Positions 1-11,427 of a stretch of 64,000 nt of DNA are shown here, in pieces. The stretch's first letter is position 1, and every line of letters starts with the position of its first letter. The stretch is from Candidatus Pantoea floridensis (GTDB lineage: Bacteria; Pseudomonadota; Gammaproteobacteria; Enterobacterales; Enterobacteriaceae). A model generated the notes under the pieces. It was given only the letters and a program-made list of their open reading frames with translations. It made no database searches and was not told the DNA's origin. The stretch covers positions 3,162,001 to 3,226,000 of the forward strand of contig NZ_OCMY01000001.1 of NCBI RefSeq assembly GCF_900215435.1, given 5' to 3'. A program made the translations under genes and the position numbers.

Positions 1-283
1 ATGCCGACCATGGCAAATAAAGCTACCATGACCGCTTATGACCGTTTATGTGTATTTGACCGTTTTGTGATGGTGCATCATTTGTCCGACGAATCCGATT
101 GAGTACTAATCGTGCGAAAAGGATGATGGAGATATCGCGTTATCCCGTACCCGATCGACATAGGGTGACTGCTTTTGCAGCAGTTAACCCCGCTTTTAGG
201 GCCGGCTCACAGTTTAGGCCTGCTGACAGCGTTCCCGTTGCGCTATCATTTTCTTTCTAGGAATTTGGGGACCGATTTTTTTA

Positions 284-1357
284 ATGTCGTATTGGATGAA
301 GTTACTGCTTTTATTGCCCTTCCTCTTTGTCGCGTGCGTACAGGCCGAACCGTTGCAAAAGTCGTTTTCTGACTGGCAGCTGACCTGTAACAATGCGGCT
401 TTTTGCGTGGCGCGCAGTTTTCCCGGCGATAACGGCCTGGTGATGACACTCTCGCGTCATGCTGGCGTTAACGATCGTCCACTGCTGCGTATTGATTACG
501 GCAGCGCCTACAGCGGTGAGCTACCGGGCGGTCCGCTAAAAGATAACCTGCTGCTCGATCAGCGCCGTTTAACGCCCGATCTGAAACACTGGACGGTAGA
601 ACCTCACCATCTCGCGACCAGCAATGCCATCGCTATTGACGAGTTTCTGGCTCAAACGCTGGATGCACAAAATCTGCAATTAACTTACAAGGCTAATGCC
701 ACCATTCCGCTCAGCGGTATGAAGGCAGCGCTGCTGTTGATGGATGATGTGCAGGGCAGGGTGAACGGTGCCAGCGCATGGGTGAAACGAGGCGATCGCG
801 TGCAGTGGGACGTGCCGCCGCAGCCGCTACTGCCGCTGCTCCCAACGCCGTTGCCGCCGCCTGCGCCGTTGACTCAGGAAGAGACCAGCGGATTGATTGA
901 TTACGGCACCTGGCGCGTAAATACCGATAACTGCTCGCTCGATCCGCTGCGGCGCGAAGTGAGTGTCTCACCGCTCACCGACAGCAAAGCGCTGCTGCTG
1001 GTCAGCTGCGAAACCGGCGCTTATAACGTTATCGATTTGGCATTTGAAGTGACGCGTAGCGCGCCTTATGTGGCGCGCGGTCTGAGCTTAACGTTGCCAT
1101 TCACCCCCGCTTCCCGCAGCGATAATCAGCTGGAGTTAGTCAATGCGGAGTTCGATGCCAGCAATGGCTTGCTCTACACCTTCAGTAAAGGGCGTGGCTT
1201 GGGAGATTGCGGTGTGGCAACGCGCTGGCAATTTGACGGCAACGAGTTTGTGCTGGCGGAATATGCGGAGGAGAAAACCTGTGATGCATGGCACAGCAGT
1301 GATGACTGGCCAACCTTGTGGGTTAGCCAATCGCAGAATGCAGTGCAATCGCGTTGA
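284..1357 (+). CDS. ypfG: YpfG, DUF1176 family exported protein
   Basis: This 357-residue protein belongs to the DUF1176 family and matches the E. coli YpfG type in length and neighbours (tktB, talA and maeB follow). Its molecular role is unknown. The N-terminus (MSYWMKLLLLLPFLFVACVQAEP) is a signal peptide, with a Cys before the cleavage region, so it is probably periplasmic or a lipoprotein. The middle, near residues 175-200, is a Pro/Leu-rich linker between two similar halves. The ATG at 284 is the first start that gives the full signal sequence. A CTGACA/TATCAT pair at 223-249 could be a promoter, but its 15-bp spacer is short. It converges on ampH. Confidence 0.85.
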   Translation: MSYWMKLLLLLPFLFVACVQAEPLQKSFSDWQLTCNNAAFCVARSFPGDNGLVMTLSRHAGVNDRPLLRIDYGSAYSGELPGGPLKDNLLLDQRRLTPDLKHWTVEPHHLATSNAIAIDEFLAQTLDAQNLQLTYKANATIPLSGMKAALLLMDDVQGRVNGASAWVKRGDRVQWDVPPQPLLPLLPTPLPPPAPLTQEETSGLIDYGTWRVNTDNCSLDPLRREVSVSPLTDSKALLLVSCETGAYNVIDLAFEVTRSAPYVARGLSLTLPFTPASRSDNQLELVNAEFDASNGLLYTFSKGRGLGDCGVATRWQFDGNEFVLAEYAEEKTCDAWHSSDDWPTLWVSQSQNAVQSR

Positions 1358-1393
1358 GATCGGTCATGCACAGAATTCAATCATCGCACATTC

Positions 1394-1435
1394 CGTAGCG
1401 GCGCGATTTATCGCGCAATGAATTGCGCCGCTACG
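1394..1435. repeat. Intergenic palindrome, GTAGCGGCGC type
   Basis: A perfect 11-bp inverted repeat (CGTAGCGGCGC at 1394-1404 and its complement at 1425-1435) encloses a smaller GCGCGATTTATCGCGC hairpin at 1401-1416. It sits in the 92-bp gap between the convergent genes ypfG and ampH and may stop both transcripts. It resembles the GGCGCCAT palindromes elsewhere in this window and looks like a dispersed repeat rather than a simple terminator, as it has no T-run. Confidence 0.7.
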
Positions 1436-1449
1436 ATCTGTGGCACTCA

Positions 1450-2619
1450 TCAGCGGATGGCTTTTACTGTCATAGGTGAACCGGACTGATTCCCCACCAG
1501 TTCGGTCAGCATATTGTTGACGCCATCGCTCATCGGGGTGAAACGCGTGAGCGGTGAACGCGTCACCACCACAAAGACGCCTACGTTGTGCTGCGGCACC
1601 ATCGCCATATAGGTGATGAAGCCGCCGCCGCCGCCGGTTTTCTGAATAATCCCCGGACGCCCCTCTTTCGGTCCCATATATACCCAGCCCATGCCCAGCG
1701 CATCCGCGCGCCCCGGCACATCCATACCTTCTACTTTGGTTAATTGGTCACGGCGGTAAATCAGGGTTTGCAGGCGATCGATTTGTGGCGTGCGGTGATT
1801 CACGGCGGAATTGAGGAATTGCTGCATCCAGCGCCCCATATCGTCTGGCGTTGAGTAAACGCCACCGCTGCCGATGGCCGCCAGCGTGTTGTTACACGGG
1901 CTGGCGCCTTTTTCCGCCACCATCAGGCGCTGGCACTGATCCGGTGATGGCGTAAAAGTGGTGTCTTTCATACCGAGCGGACGTGTCACTAATTGCTGCA
2001 ATAGCGCCGGATACGGCGTGCCTGCCGCTTTGGCCAGCGCATCACTCAGCAGATCGAAGCCGAGATTGGAATACGCCGCGCGCGAGCCGGGCGTCGCTTT
2101 CAGTTCGGCACCGCTCAGCCACTGCCAGCGATCGGATTTGGTTGGCCAGACAAACACCGGACGATGCGGTTTGCCGCCCGGCTGCTCGCGCGGCAGCCCG
2201 CTGGTGTGCGTGGACAGGTTAATCAGGCGAATCGGTTGTCCGTTATAGCTCGGCACGCGCGCGCCGGGTGGGGCATATTTGCTCAGCGGATCGTCAAGAC
2301 GAATCTGGCCACGCTCGGCCATTTTCACCATCACTTCGCTGGTCATTAACTTGCTTAGCGAGGCGATACGAATGACGGAATCAGGCTGTGGACGCACGTT
2401 ATTGCCGGGACGCGTGTCACCAAAGCTGGCGAAAACGCGCTGGTTACCATCAATAGCCACCAGCGCCATACCGGTGGCACCGCTGCCATAGAAAATGTGC
2501 TCGGCGTAGCGATCAACAATCTGTGAAGCCAGTAACGGATCGGGCGACGACTGCGCCATGCTTTTTAATGGAAGCACTGAAACCATTAAGGCCAGTAAAA
2601 AAGGGGTACGTTTTTTCAA
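1450..2619 (-). CDS. ampH: AmpH, penicillin-binding beta-lactamase-family D,D-carboxypeptidase/endopeptidase
   Basis: This is a class C beta-lactamase-fold serine hydrolase of 389 residues, close to E. coli AmpH (385). In E. coli AmpH is a low-molecular-weight penicillin-binding protein with carboxypeptidase and endopeptidase activity on peptidoglycan. A signal peptide covers about residues 1-22. The SxxK motif is visible as S-L-S-K in RIASLSKLMT, the Tyr motif as YSN in AAYSNLGFD, and the third motif lies in the KTGGGGG stretch. The start codon is TTG at 2619, chosen because it gives a normal lysine-led signal peptide; no strong ribosome site precedes it. In E. coli ampH is elsewhere in the chromosome. 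Confidence 0.9.
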   Translation of the reverse strand: MKKRTPFLLALMVSVLPLKSMAQSSPDPLLASQIVDRYAEHIFYGSGATGMALVAIDGNQRVFASFGDTRPGNNVRPQPDSVIRIASLSKLMTSEVMVKMAERGQIRLDDPLSKYAPPGARVPSYNGQPIRLINLSTHTSGLPREQPGGKPHRPVFVWPTKSDRWQWLSGAELKATPGSRAAYSNLGFDLLSDALAKAAGTPYPALLQQLVTRPLGMKDTTFTPSPDQCQRLMVAEKGASPCNNTLAAIGSGGVYSTPDDMGRWMQQFLNSAVNHRTPQIDRLQTLIYRRDQLTKVEGMDVPGRADALGMGWVYMGPKEGRPGIIQKTGGGGGFITYMAMVPQHNVGVFVVVTRSPLTRFTPMSDGVNNMLTELVGNQSGSPMTVKAIR

Positions 2620-2723
2620 CGGGAAAGCGTCCGCTATCAGAATCGGAGGAAAGCTTATAGTAATCAGTTTGTGCGAGGCGTGAAGAGGGCAGAGCGGATT
2701 TTTTTCTGTATCAGGCTGTGATC

Positions 2724-2758
2724 AAAAAATGGCCCTTACGCCAAAAAGACGCAGGGCC
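2724..2758 (-). terminator. Terminator of talA-tktB
   Basis: On the minus strand a GGCCCT...AGGGCC hairpin is followed by a T-run (A-run 2724-2729 on the plus strand). It starts 8 bp after the tktB stop. Confidence 0.85.
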
Positions 2759-2765
2759 AAATCAA

Positions 2766-4775
2766 TCAGTGCGGCTTGAGTAAGGCTTCGGTGTGGCTGA
2801 CGATGTTCTCGACGGTGAAGCCAAATTCCGGGAACAGTTTGCCAGCTGGTGCAGACTCACCGAAGGTGGTCATGCCGACAATCGCGCCGTCCAGACCGAC
2901 ATACTTGTACCAGTAATCGGCGATACCGGCTTCCACCGCCACGCGCGCTTTCACGCCGGATGGCAGTACCGATTCGCGATAGGCAGCATCCTGCTTATCA
3001 AACACGTCGGTGCTTGGTAGTGAAACCACGCGAATTTTATGGCCGCCAGCGGTCAGCTTCTCCGCTGCGCCCAGCGCGATTTCGATCTCTGAACCGGTCG
3101 CGATGATGATCGCTTCCGGCGCACCGTCGCTGTCTTTCAGCACATAGCCACCGCGCGCGATATTCGCCACCTGCTCCTGGCTGCGTTCCGGCTGCAGCAG
3201 GTTTTGACGCGACAGAATCAGCGCCGTTGGGCCGTGATGGCGCTCAACGGCGGCTTTCCACGCGACGGCGGTTTCCACCTGATCGCACGGACGCCACAGG
3301 CTAAGGTTTGGCGTGACGCGCAGGCTGGCAATTTGCTCAACCGGCTGGTGCGTGGGACCATCTTCTCCGAGGCCGATCGAGTCATGCGTATACACCAATA
3401 CCTGACGCGCTTTCATCAGCGCCGCCATGCGCACCGCATTACGCGCGTACTCAACGAACATCAGGAAGGTGGCGGTATAAGGCACGAATCCGCCGTGATG
3501 GGCGATACCGTTACCGATTGCCGTCATACCAAACTCACGCACGCCGTAGTGAATGTAGTTACCGGCAGTATCCTCTTTGATCGATTTCGAGCCCGACCAA
3601 ATGGTGAGGTTACTTGGCGCCAGGTCGGCAGAACCGCCAAGGAATTCCGGCAGCAGCTTACCAAACACTTCCAGCGTATTTTGCGATGCTTTACGGCTGG
3701 CGATTTTTTGCGGATTAGCCTGTAGCTCTTCAACAAACTTCTGTACTTCGCTGTTCCAGTTGGCTGGCATTTCACCGTTCAGACGACGGCTAAACTCTTG
3801 TGCCAGCTCGGGATGCGCCTCTTTATACGCGGCAAATTTCTCATCCCAGGATTTCTCACGCTGTGCGCCCGCTTCTTTAGCATCCCACTGCTGATAAATC
3901 TCTTTCGGGATCTCAAACGGTGGATAGTGCCAGCCCAGTTTCTGCCGCGTCAGCGCCACTTCTTCTTCGCCCAGCGCCGCGCCGTGCGACTCCTCTTTAC
4001 CGGCTTTATTCGGCGAGCCGAAGCCAATGGTGGTGCGGCAGATAATCAGCGACGGTTTATCGGTGACGCTTTGCGCTTCTTTAATTGCGGCAGCAATGGC
4101 TTCTGAATCGTGGCCGTCGATGCCTTCTGCGCTGCCGATCACATGCCAGTTATAGGCTTCGAAGCGTTTGTGGGTGTCATCGGTGAACCAACCTTCGGTT
4201 TCACCATCGATGGAAATACCGTTGTGATCGTAGAAGCCAATCAGTTTACCAAGGCCGAGCGTGCCGGCCAGCGAGCTGACTTCGTGCGAAATACCTTCCA
4301 TCAAACAGCCATCGCCCATAAACACGTAGGTGTGATGGTCAACGATGTCGTGACCGGGACGGTTAAACTGCGCCGCCAGCGTACGTTCAGCAATCGCCAA
4401 ACCGACCGCATTGGCTAAGCCCTGGCCCAGCGGCCCGGTGGTGGTTTCCACGCCTGGCGTGTAACCAATTTCCGGGTGACCGGGGGTTTTTGAATGCAGC
4501 TGACGGAAATTTTTCAGCTCTTCCATCGGCAGATCGTAGCCGGTGAGATGCAGCAAGCTGTAGAGCAGCATTGAGCCGTGACCGTTGGAGAGGATAAAGC
4601 GGTCACGATCGGCCCAGGCCGGGTTGTTCGGATTGTGCTTCAGGACATCGCGCCATAACACTTCGGCGATATCTGCCATGCCCATTGGCATGCCGGGGTG
4701 GCCGGAATTTGCTTTTTGTACCGCATCCATGCTGAGTGCACGAATCGCGTTAGCCAACTCTCTGCGTGAAGACAT
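2766..4775 (-). CDS. tktB: Transketolase (TktB type)
   Basis: This is a 669-residue thiamine diphosphate enzyme. It moves two-carbon ketol units between sugar phosphates in the non-oxidative pentose phosphate pathway. The ThDP motif begins at [12 protein letters not shown], and the substrate-binding H-G-S and H-D-S elements of transketolases are present ([23 protein letters not shown]). The start at 4775 ([10 protein letters not shown]) has GGGAG just upstream, while an extension of 18 codons has no support. It lies 69 bp downstream of talA, the same talA-tktB arrangement as E. coli, which is why it is called tktB rather than tktA. In E. coli this pair belongs to the RpoS-dependent set; that is not tested here. 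Confidence 0.95.
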   Translation of the reverse strand: MSSRRELANAIRALSMDAVQKANSGHPGMPMGMADIAEVLWRDVLKHNPNNPAWADRDRFILSNGHGSMLLYSLLHLTGYDLPMEELKNFRQLHSKTPGHPEIGYTPGVETTTGPLGQGLANAVGLAIAERTLAAQFNRPGHDIVDHHTYVFMGDGCLMEGISHEVSSLAGTLGLGKLIGFYDHNGISIDGETEGWFTDDTHKRFEAYNWHVIGSAEGIDGHDSEAIAAAIKEAQSVTDKPSLIICRTTIGFGSPNKAGKEESHGAALGEEEVALTRQKLGWHYPPFEIPKEIYQQWDAKEAGAQREKSWDEKFAAYKEAHPELAQEFSRRLNGEMPANWNSEVQKFVEELQANPQKIASRKASQNTLEVFGKLLPEFLGGSADLAPSNLTIWSGSKSIKEDTAGNYIHYGVREFGMTAIGNGIAHHGGFVPYTATFLMFVEYARNAVRMAALMKARQVLVYTHDSIGLGEDGPTHQPVEQIASLRVTPNLSLWRPCDQVETAVAWKAAVERHHGPTALILSRQNLLQPERSQEQVANIARGGYVLKDSDGAPEAIIIATGSEIEIALGAAEKLTAGGHKIRVVSLPSTDVFDKQDAAYRESVLPSGVKARVAVEAGIADYWYKYVGLDGAIVGMTTFGESAPAGKLFPEFGFTVENIVSHTEALLKPH

Positions 4776-4844
4776 AAGGTTCTCCCTTGTGATTTGGCGA
4801 TAGCGGATGAGCCGTTGCCCATCCGCCATAAGAGTGATTGCGGG

Positions 4845-5795
4845 TTACAGACGTGACGAGAGGACGTCTTCCAGCTTCTGTTGGTCAATGGCGAACTGAC
4901 GGATGCCGTCTGACAGTTTTTCAACCGCCATCGGATCCTGATTATGTTCCCAACGGAATTCCGCTTCTGACAGTGAAGCCGGCTGATGGAAGCCTTCGGT
5001 TGATGGCTCCAGTTTGCGTTCCAGTGGCGCGTCGCTGTTGGCCAGCTCTTCCAGCAGATTTGGCGAAATGGTCAGGCGATCGCAGCCGGCCAGCGCCAGG
5101 ATCTGTTCCACTTTACGGAAGCTGGCGCCCATAATGACGGTGCTGTAACGGTGCTTTTTGTAGTAATCGTAGATACGACGCACAGATTTCACGCCTGGAT
5201 CTTCATCCACCACATACGGATCGATAGGTTTGCGTGAGTTGTACCAGTCGTAAATACGGCCAACGAACGGTGAAATCAGGAACACACCGGCTTCGGCACA
5301 GGCGCGCGCTTGGGCGAACGAGAACAGCAGCGTCAGGTTGCACTGAATACCATTTTTCTCCAGCTCCTCGGCGGCTTTGATGCCCTCCCAGGTGGAGGCC
5401 AGTTTGATCAGAATGCGTGAGCGATCGATACCGTGCTCTTCGTACAGACGCACCAGCTTCTCGGCTTTGGTGACACACATGCCACGATCGAAGGAGAGGC
5501 GCGCATCCACTTCGGTCGAAACACGGCCCGGCACGCTTTTCAGAATTTCCATACCGAGATTAATCGCCACTTTATCGCTGGCGTTGATAATTTGCGTCTC
5601 TTTGCTGCCGCCCTGTTTTTTTGCGTAGTCGATGGCGTCATCAATCAGGTGCTTGTAACCCTCGAGACCGGCGGCTTTCAGGATCAATGATGGGTTGGTG
5701 GTCGCGTCTTGTGGGTGATAATTGCGAATAGATTCAATGTCGCCACTGTCAGCCACCACGGTGGTGTACTGTTTTAATGCATCTAGCTGGTTCAT
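4845..5795 (-). CDS. talA: Transaldolase A
   Basis: This 316-residue transaldolase has exactly the E. coli TalA length. It transfers dihydroxyacetone units from sedoheptulose-7-phosphate to glyceraldehyde-3-phosphate. The Schiff-base lysine is K131 in RILIKLAST, and the conserved catalytic acid is D16 in VADSGD. The start is preceded by AAGGAG. It is the first gene of the talA-tktB operon and diverges from maeB. The 342-bp divergent region includes the AGAAAATGCGTTTTCT palindrome at 5889-5904, about 95 bp upstream of the talA start. Confidence 0.96.
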   Translation of the reverse strand: MNQLDALKQYTTVVADSGDIESIRNYHPQDATTNPSLILKAAGLEGYKHLIDDAIDYAKKQGGSKETQIINASDKVAINLGMEILKSVPGRVSTEVDARLSFDRGMCVTKAEKLVRLYEEHGIDRSRILIKLASTWEGIKAAEELEKNGIQCNLTLLFSFAQARACAEAGVFLISPFVGRIYDWYNSRKPIDPYVVDEDPGVKSVRRIYDYYKKHRYSTVIMGASFRKVEQILALAGCDRLTISPNLLEELANSDAPLERKLEPSTEGFHQPASLSEAEFRWEHNQDPMAVEKLSDGIRQFAIDQQKLEDVLSSRL

Positions 5796-6137
5796 CGCTT
5801 AACTCCTTGATTAGCAATAATGTGGGCAAACGTGCTGCACCCATTCCTGTTAAGTAGTGGTCCAACACAGTGCTACAGACGTTGCACGAAGAAAATGCGT
5901 TTTCTCTGATTGTGCCGTCGTGGCGCTTAAGAGGTGCGATAGTGAAAGGAGGACGGGCCTTAATCGGTTCAGCTACGCTTTTTGCCATCACTAAGAATAG
6001 CAGGCTGTGGCAAAGCCGCAGGCGAAGCGGTAGCAATCCGTGCCTTTCAGACTGCGCGTTCTTTGAGCGCCTTCACCCTCTTTTGCTGCACAGATTCCTA
6101 TACTGAACGCTCATTTAGCTGCGCCACAGGATGCCTA
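5796..6137. promoter_or_regulatory. Divergent control region talA/maeB
   Basis: This 342-bp gap holds no gene. It contains a 16-bp palindrome (AGAAAATGCGTTTTCT, 5889-5904) on the talA side. On the maeB side there is a good -10 element, TATACT at 6099-6104, without a recognisable -35, and the ribosome site AGGA just before the maeB ATG. Confidence 0.5.
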
Positions 6138-8417
6138 ATGGACGATCAACTTAAGCAAAGCGCTCTCGATTTTCACCAATATCCCATCCCCGGAAAAATT
6201 CAGGTTTCACCCACCAAACCTTTAGCTACGCAGCGCGATTTGGCGCTTGCCTACTCGCCTGGCGTAGCTGCGCCCTGTCTGGAAATCGCCGCCGATCCGC
6301 TGGCCGCGGGCAAATACACCGCACGTGGCAATCTGGTGGCGGTGATCTCCAACGGCACCGCGGTGCTAGGGCTCGGCAACATTGGCGCGCTGGCGAGTAA
6401 GCCGGTAATGGAAGGCAAGGGCGTGCTGTTTAAAAAGTTCGCTGGCATCGATGTGTTCGATATCGAAATTGATGAGCACGATCCCGACAAGCTGATTGAA
6501 GTCATCGCCGCGCTGGAGCCGACCTTTGGCGGCATCAACCTGGAAGATATCAAAGCGCCGGAGTGTTTTTATATTGAGCAGCAGTTGCGCCAGCGCATGC
6601 AGATTCCGGTGTTTCACGACGATCAGCACGGCACGGCGATTATCTGCACCGCCGCAGTGCTTAACGGCTTAACCATCGTCAAAAAAGCCATTAGCGATGT
6701 GCGGCTGGTGGTATCCGGTGCGGGCGCCTCGGCCATCGCCTGCCTTAATCTGCTGGTGGCGCTCGGCATGCAGAAGCACAACATTGTGGTGTGCGATTCC
6801 AAAGGGGTGATCTATCGCCATCGCGAGCCCAACATGACGCCGACCAAAGCTGAATATGCGGTTGCCGACAGCGGCGCACGCACGCTGGATGAGGTGATTG
6901 GCGGCGCGGATATTTTCCTCGGCTGTTCCGGCCCTAAAGCGCTGACGCCGGAGATGGTGCAAAAGATGGCGCAGGATCCGCTGATTCTGGCACTCGCCAA
7001 TCCTGAACCGGAAATTATGCCACCGCTGGCGAAGCAGGTACGACCTGACGCCATTATCTGCACCGGGCGCTCTGATTTCCCTAACCAGGTAAACAACGTG
7101 CTGTGTTTCCCGTTTATCTTCCGCGGCGCGCTGGACGTGGGCGCTACGGCGATCAATGAAGAGATGAAGCTGGCGGCGGTGCATGCGATAGCGGCGTTAG
7201 CGCAGGCGGAGCAGAGCGATGTGGTGGCCTCAGCGTATGACGATCAAGACTTGAGTTTCGGTCCGGAATACCTGATTCCTAAACCTTTTGATCCGCGATT
7301 GATTGTGCAGATTGCGCCAGCGGTGGCAAAAGCGGCGATGGAATCTGGCGTGGCTACGCGGCCCATTGACGATTTTGATGCCTACCGTGAGAAGCTCACC
7401 GAGTTCGTTTACAAAACCAACCTGTTTATGAAGCCGATCTTCTCGCAGGCGCGCAAAGATCCGAAACGCGTGGTAATGGCGGAAGGGGAGGAGGTGCGCG
7501 TGCTGCACGCCACGCAGGAGCTGGTGACGCTCGGGCTGGCGAAGCCGATTCTGATTGGCCGTCCCAACGTGATCGCCATGCGCCTGCAAAAGCAGGGATT
7601 AAAAATCGAAGCGGGTAAGGATTTTGAGATCGTTAATAACGAGTCCGATCCGCGCTTCAAAGAGTACTGGAACGAGTATTACCAAATCATGAAACGGCGC
7701 GGCGTAACGCCGGAAACCGCCCAGCGTGCGGTGATCGGTAATCCGACGCTGATTGGTGCAATTATGGTCCATCGTGGAGAAGCCGACGCGCTGATCTGCG
7801 GCACCATCGGCGATTACCAGGAACATTACGATGTGGTGGAGAAAGTGTTTGGCCTGCGCGATGACGTGAAGGTGGCGGGCGCGATGAATGCATTGCTGCT
7901 GCCGAGCGGTAACACTTTTATCGCTGACACTTACGTTAATGAAGATCCCAGCGCCGAGCAGCTGGCGGATATTACGCTGCTGGCGGCGGAAACCGTGCGG
8001 CGCTTTGGGATTGAGCCGCGCGTGGCGCTGCTGTCACACTCCAGCTTTGGTACGTCCAACGCGCCGGGCGCACGTAAAATGCGCGAAGTGCTGGCGCTGA
8101 TCCAGCAACGTGCGCCGGATTTAGAGATTGATGGTGAGATGCACGGAGATGCCGCGCTGGTGGAGAGCATTCGCCGCGAACTGATGCCGGATAGCCCGCT
8201 AAAGGGCACCGCCAATTTGCTGATTATGCCCAACGTAGAAGCGGCGCGCATCAGCTACAACCTGCTGCGCGTCTCCTGTTCAGAAGGGGTCACCGTGGGG
8301 CCAGTGTTGATGGGAATCAGCAAGCCGGTACATGTGTTGACGCGTATTGCCTCAGTGCGGCGTATTGTGAATATGGTGGCGTTAGCGGTGGTAGAGGCGC
8401 AGACCGAACCGTTGTGA
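6138..8417 (+). CDS. maeB: NADP-dependent malic enzyme MaeB (malic enzyme-phosphotransacetylase fusion)
   Basis: This 759-residue enzyme, the same length as E. coli MaeB, decarboxylates malate to pyruvate with NADP. Residues 1 to about 420 form the malic enzyme domain ([31 protein letters not shown] nucleotide-binding loop). Residues about 430-759 form a phosphotransacetylase-like domain ([30 protein letters not shown]) that in E. coli regulates activity by acetyl-CoA. The start at 6138 (MDDQLKQ) matches the family and has AGGA upstream; a 52-codon extension is not credible. Confidence 0.96.
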   Translation: MDDQLKQSALDFHQYPIPGKIQVSPTKPLATQRDLALAYSPGVAAPCLEIAADPLAAGKYTARGNLVAVISNGTAVLGLGNIGALASKPVMEGKGVLFKKFAGIDVFDIEIDEHDPDKLIEVIAALEPTFGGINLEDIKAPECFYIEQQLRQRMQIPVFHDDQHGTAIICTAAVLNGLTIVKKAISDVRLVVSGAGASAIACLNLLVALGMQKHNIVVCDSKGVIYRHREPNMTPTKAEYAVADSGARTLDEVIGGADIFLGCSGPKALTPEMVQKMAQDPLILALANPEPEIMPPLAKQVRPDAIICTGRSDFPNQVNNVLCFPFIFRGALDVGATAINEEMKLAAVHAIAALAQAEQSDVVASAYDDQDLSFGPEYLIPKPFDPRLIVQIAPAVAKAAMESGVATRPIDDFDAYREKLTEFVYKTNLFMKPIFSQARKDPKRVVMAEGEEVRVLHATQELVTLGLAKPILIGRPNVIAMRLQKQGLKIEAGKDFEIVNNESDPRFKEYWNEYYQIMKRRGVTPETAQRAVIGNPTLIGAIMVHRGEADALICGTIGDYQEHYDVVEKVFGLRDDVKVAGAMNALLLPSGNTFIADTYVNEDPSAEQLADITLLAAETVRRFGIEPRVALLSHSSFGTSNAPGARKMREVLALIQQRAPDLEIDGEMHGDAALVESIRRELMPDSPLKGTANLLIMPNVEAARISYNLLRVSCSEGVTVGPVLMGISKPVHVLTRIASVRRIVNMVALAVVEAQTEPL

Positions 8418-8421
8418 AACC

Positions 8422-8443
8422 AGGTCGCCATCAATGGCGACCT
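8422..8443. repeat. Dispersed GGTCGCCAT palindrome (single unit)
   Basis: AGGTCGCCAT-CA-ATGGCGACCT is a perfect inverted repeat in the 32-bp gap between the convergent maeB and hemF genes. The same core recurs near 13089 and 45470. It may serve as a shared terminator, though no T-run follows. Confidence 0.75.
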
Positions 8444-8449
8444 TACGAG

Positions 8450-9364
<915 letters not shown>

Positions 9365-9408
9365 TTACTCGTTCCGGAAATTTGCCGCGATTCTATCACA
9401 GGAAAAAG

Positions 9409-10278
9409 CTAGGCTTCGCGACGATCGACCTCATCAAAGTAACGGGAGATGCCATCGGCAATAGCACTGGCGATTTTCTGCCGAAATGCCTGGGTGCCGA
9501 GCAACTGCTCTTCGCGCGGATTGGTAATAAAGGAGGTTTCAACCAATACCGAAGGAATCGACGGCGATTTCAGCACGGCAAAAGCCGCCTGCTCGGTGTG
9601 CTGGCTGTGCAGATGATGCACCGGGCGGATCTGATCCAGCACGTGCTTGCCGAGCGTCAGGCTGTTACGGATGGTGTCGGTCTGCACCAGATCGAACAGA
9701 ATCTGGTTGAGGTAATGATCTTTATCCTGCACTTCGGCGCCGCCCACTTTGTCAGCATCATTTTCACGCTGCGACAGGTAGCGCGCCATTGCACTGCTGG
9801 CTCCGCGGTTGGAGAGCGCAAACACCGACGCGCCGTTGGCGTCCGGGCTGGTATAGCCGTCGGCGTGAATCGACATAAACAGATTGGCGCCATGCTGGTG
9901 GGCGATCTCAACACGCTGATAAAGCGGAATAAAGTGGTCGCTTTCGCGCGTCAGGCGGACTTCGATGCGCGGATGCGATTGCAGCAACGTTTTCACGGTA
10001 TTGGCGATGGCAAGAACGATATGTTTCTCTTCGGAGCCTTCTTCACCTACCGCGCCGGAATCAATGCCGCCGTGACCGGGATCGATCATCACGATACGTT
10101 TGCCATTAGCGGCGGGTTTTGGTGGCGTATGGCGCGAGTTGACGCGCAGAGTGCTGTTCTCTTCCGTTGCCTGCACGGCGCGCGGCGACAACACCGCCAG
10201 CGCTAAACCGGAAAGAATCAGTTGGCGACGGTTGGTAAGGCGCTTAAGCAGTGAAATCTTCTTCATTAACGGGTCCAT
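9409..10278 (-). CDS. amiA: N-acetylmuramoyl-L-alanine amidase AmiA
   Basis: This zinc amidase splits the amide bond between muramic acid and the peptide stem to separate daughter cells. The N-terminus carries a twin-arginine signal (NRRQLILSGLALAVLS, about residues 15-35). The Amidase_3 domain follows with zinc ligands in DPGHGGIDSG, the E in EEGSEEKH, and H in MSIHADG; the catalytic Glu lies in SVLVETSFITN. Starting at 10278 gives 289 residues, the E. coli AmiA length; ATGs at 10314 and 10266 are alternatives. It is upstream of hemF in the same operon. Confidence 0.93.
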   Translation of the reverse strand: MDPLMKKISLLKRLTNRRQLILSGLALAVLSPRAVQATEENSTLRVNSRHTPPKPAANGKRIVMIDPGHGGIDSGAVGEEGSEEKHIVLAIANTVKTLLQSHPRIEVRLTRESDHFIPLYQRVEIAHQHGANLFMSIHADGYTSPDANGASVFALSNRGASSAMARYLSQRENDADKVGGAEVQDKDHYLNQILFDLVQTDTIRNSLTLGKHVLDQIRPVHHLHSQHTEQAAFAVLKSPSIPSVLVETSFITNPREEQLLGTQAFRQKIASAIADGISRYFDEVDRREA

Positions 10279-10477
10279 GACAGGTAAATCCTGCCCAATG
10301 TTATAGCGTAACAATGCCCAGGCGGCGACCTCGTAACTATTTCAAGCGTTTACTTTCTATTGCAACTGACTAACAGAAATGTCGCGCTTTTTTTGCACCG
10401 TTGTGTCGCGTGAGGGTTGCGCCTGGCAAAGAATGCGTGATAATCAACGAATTGTGCCTAACAGCAGGGTAACGTCG

Positions 10478-10903
10478 ATGGAAATCCGTTCTTTCCGCCA
10501 GGAAGATTTTGAAGAAGTGATCACGCTCTGGGAGCGTTGCGATTTGTTACGCCCCTGGAACGATCCGGAGCTGGATATTGAACGCAAAATGAACCACGAC
10601 CCGGAACTGTTTCTGGTGGCGGAAGTCGGCGGTGAAGTAGTCGGTACGCTGATGGGCGGCTATGACGGTCACCGCGGTTCTGTCTACTATCTGGCGGTAC
10701 ATCCCGATTATCAGGGGCGTGGTTTTGCCAATGCGTTGATGAATCGTCTGGAGAAGAAGCTGATCGCGCGCGGCTGTCCAAAAATCAATTTGATGGTGCG
10801 CGAAGAGAACGATCAGGTGGTGGCGTTTTATGAGAAGCTGGATTACGAGCCGGTGGACGCGCTGCTGCTGGGCAAGCGTTTAATTGAAGATCGTGAGTAT
10901 TAA
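10478..10903 (+). CDS. ypeA: YpeA, GNAT-family acetyltransferase
   Basis: This 141-residue protein has the length and sequence of E. coli YpeA. It has a single GNAT fold: acetyl-CoA loop ([14 protein letters not shown], about residues 73-87) and the terminal [17 protein letters not shown] strand. The substrate is unknown. The ATG at 10478 ([10 protein letters not shown]) is the family start; earlier in-frame ATGs add a non-conserved leader. Its TAA overlaps the ATG of yfeZ (TAATG), implying translational coupling. Confidence 0.93.
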   Translation: MEIRSFRQEDFEEVITLWERCDLLRPWNDPELDIERKMNHDPELFLVAEVGGEVVGTLMGGYDGHRGSVYYLAVHPDYQGRGFANALMNRLEKKLIARGCPKINLMVREENDQVVAFYEKLDYEPVDALLLGKRLIEDREY

Positions 10904-11364
10904 TGATCGGTTTGAAATACCTTCCTGAAGAGTACGATGCGAAAGGGCAGCTGCGGCTGCCATTTCTTTTTTGGCTGATTCTGTTATTGCAGGCGCGCAC
11001 CTGGCTGCTGCTGGTGATGGCGGGTGCCTCTCGCCAGCAGGGCAACGATTTGCTGGCGCTGTTCTATCCCGATCGCCAAAGCTTCTGGCTGGGACTGGCA
11101 TTAGGCATCCCGGCGGCCATCGGTTTGTTGTTGACGGGCTATCGTCAGCGCTGGCCGCGTCTGTGGCAAAGCTGGCGTCACGTATTGAGTGCGTCGCTGC
11201 TGATAAGCCTGCTGTGGCAAGGCTCCAGCTTGCTGCAGGGGGCGTTTCCCGACTCGCCGCTGCCGCTGTTATTGACGCTCTTCGATTTGCTCGCCTTGTT
11301 CTGGTTGCAAACCCAACGGCGGCTACGCGACTGCTTTCTACCAGAGCATCAGCACGTCGAGTAA
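10903..11364 (+). CDS. yfeZ: YfeZ, DUF2919 inner-membrane protein
   Basis: This 153-residue protein belongs to DUF2919 (E. coli YfeZ, 151). Four hydrophobic segments are visible at about residues 20-45, 60-80, 95-110 and 122-140, so it is an inner-membrane protein. Its function is unknown. The start overlaps the ypeA stop by one base. Confidence 0.88.
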   Translation: MIGLKYLPEEYDAKGQLRLPFLFWLILLLQARTWLLLVMAGASRQQGNDLLALFYPDRQSFWLGLALGIPAAIGLLLTGYRQRWPRLWQSWRHVLSASLLISLLWQGSSLLQGAFPDSPLPLLLTLFDLLALFWLQTQRRLRDCFLPEHQHVE

Positions 11365-11389
11365 ACTTTTTGCCGGTTTGTGACTCCAA
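11363..11389 (+). promoter_or_regulatory. Possible sigma-E promoter of yfeY
   Basis: AAACTT at 11363-11368 and TCCAA at 11385-11389, 16 bp apart, resemble the extracytoplasmic-stress sigma factor pattern (GGAACTT then TCAAA). yfeY is a sigma-E regulon member in E. coli. The -10 match is imperfect. Confidence 0.3.
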
Positions 11390-11427
11390 CAGGCACGCCA
11401 ATCGGCTTAGCAGATCAAGGAGTTTTC

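Noticed and set aside
9382..10206. 274-codon plus-strand frame opposite amiA
   Set aside because: It is antisense to a clear Tat-exported amidase with intact motifs; no ribosome site and composition typical of a GC-rich shadow frame.
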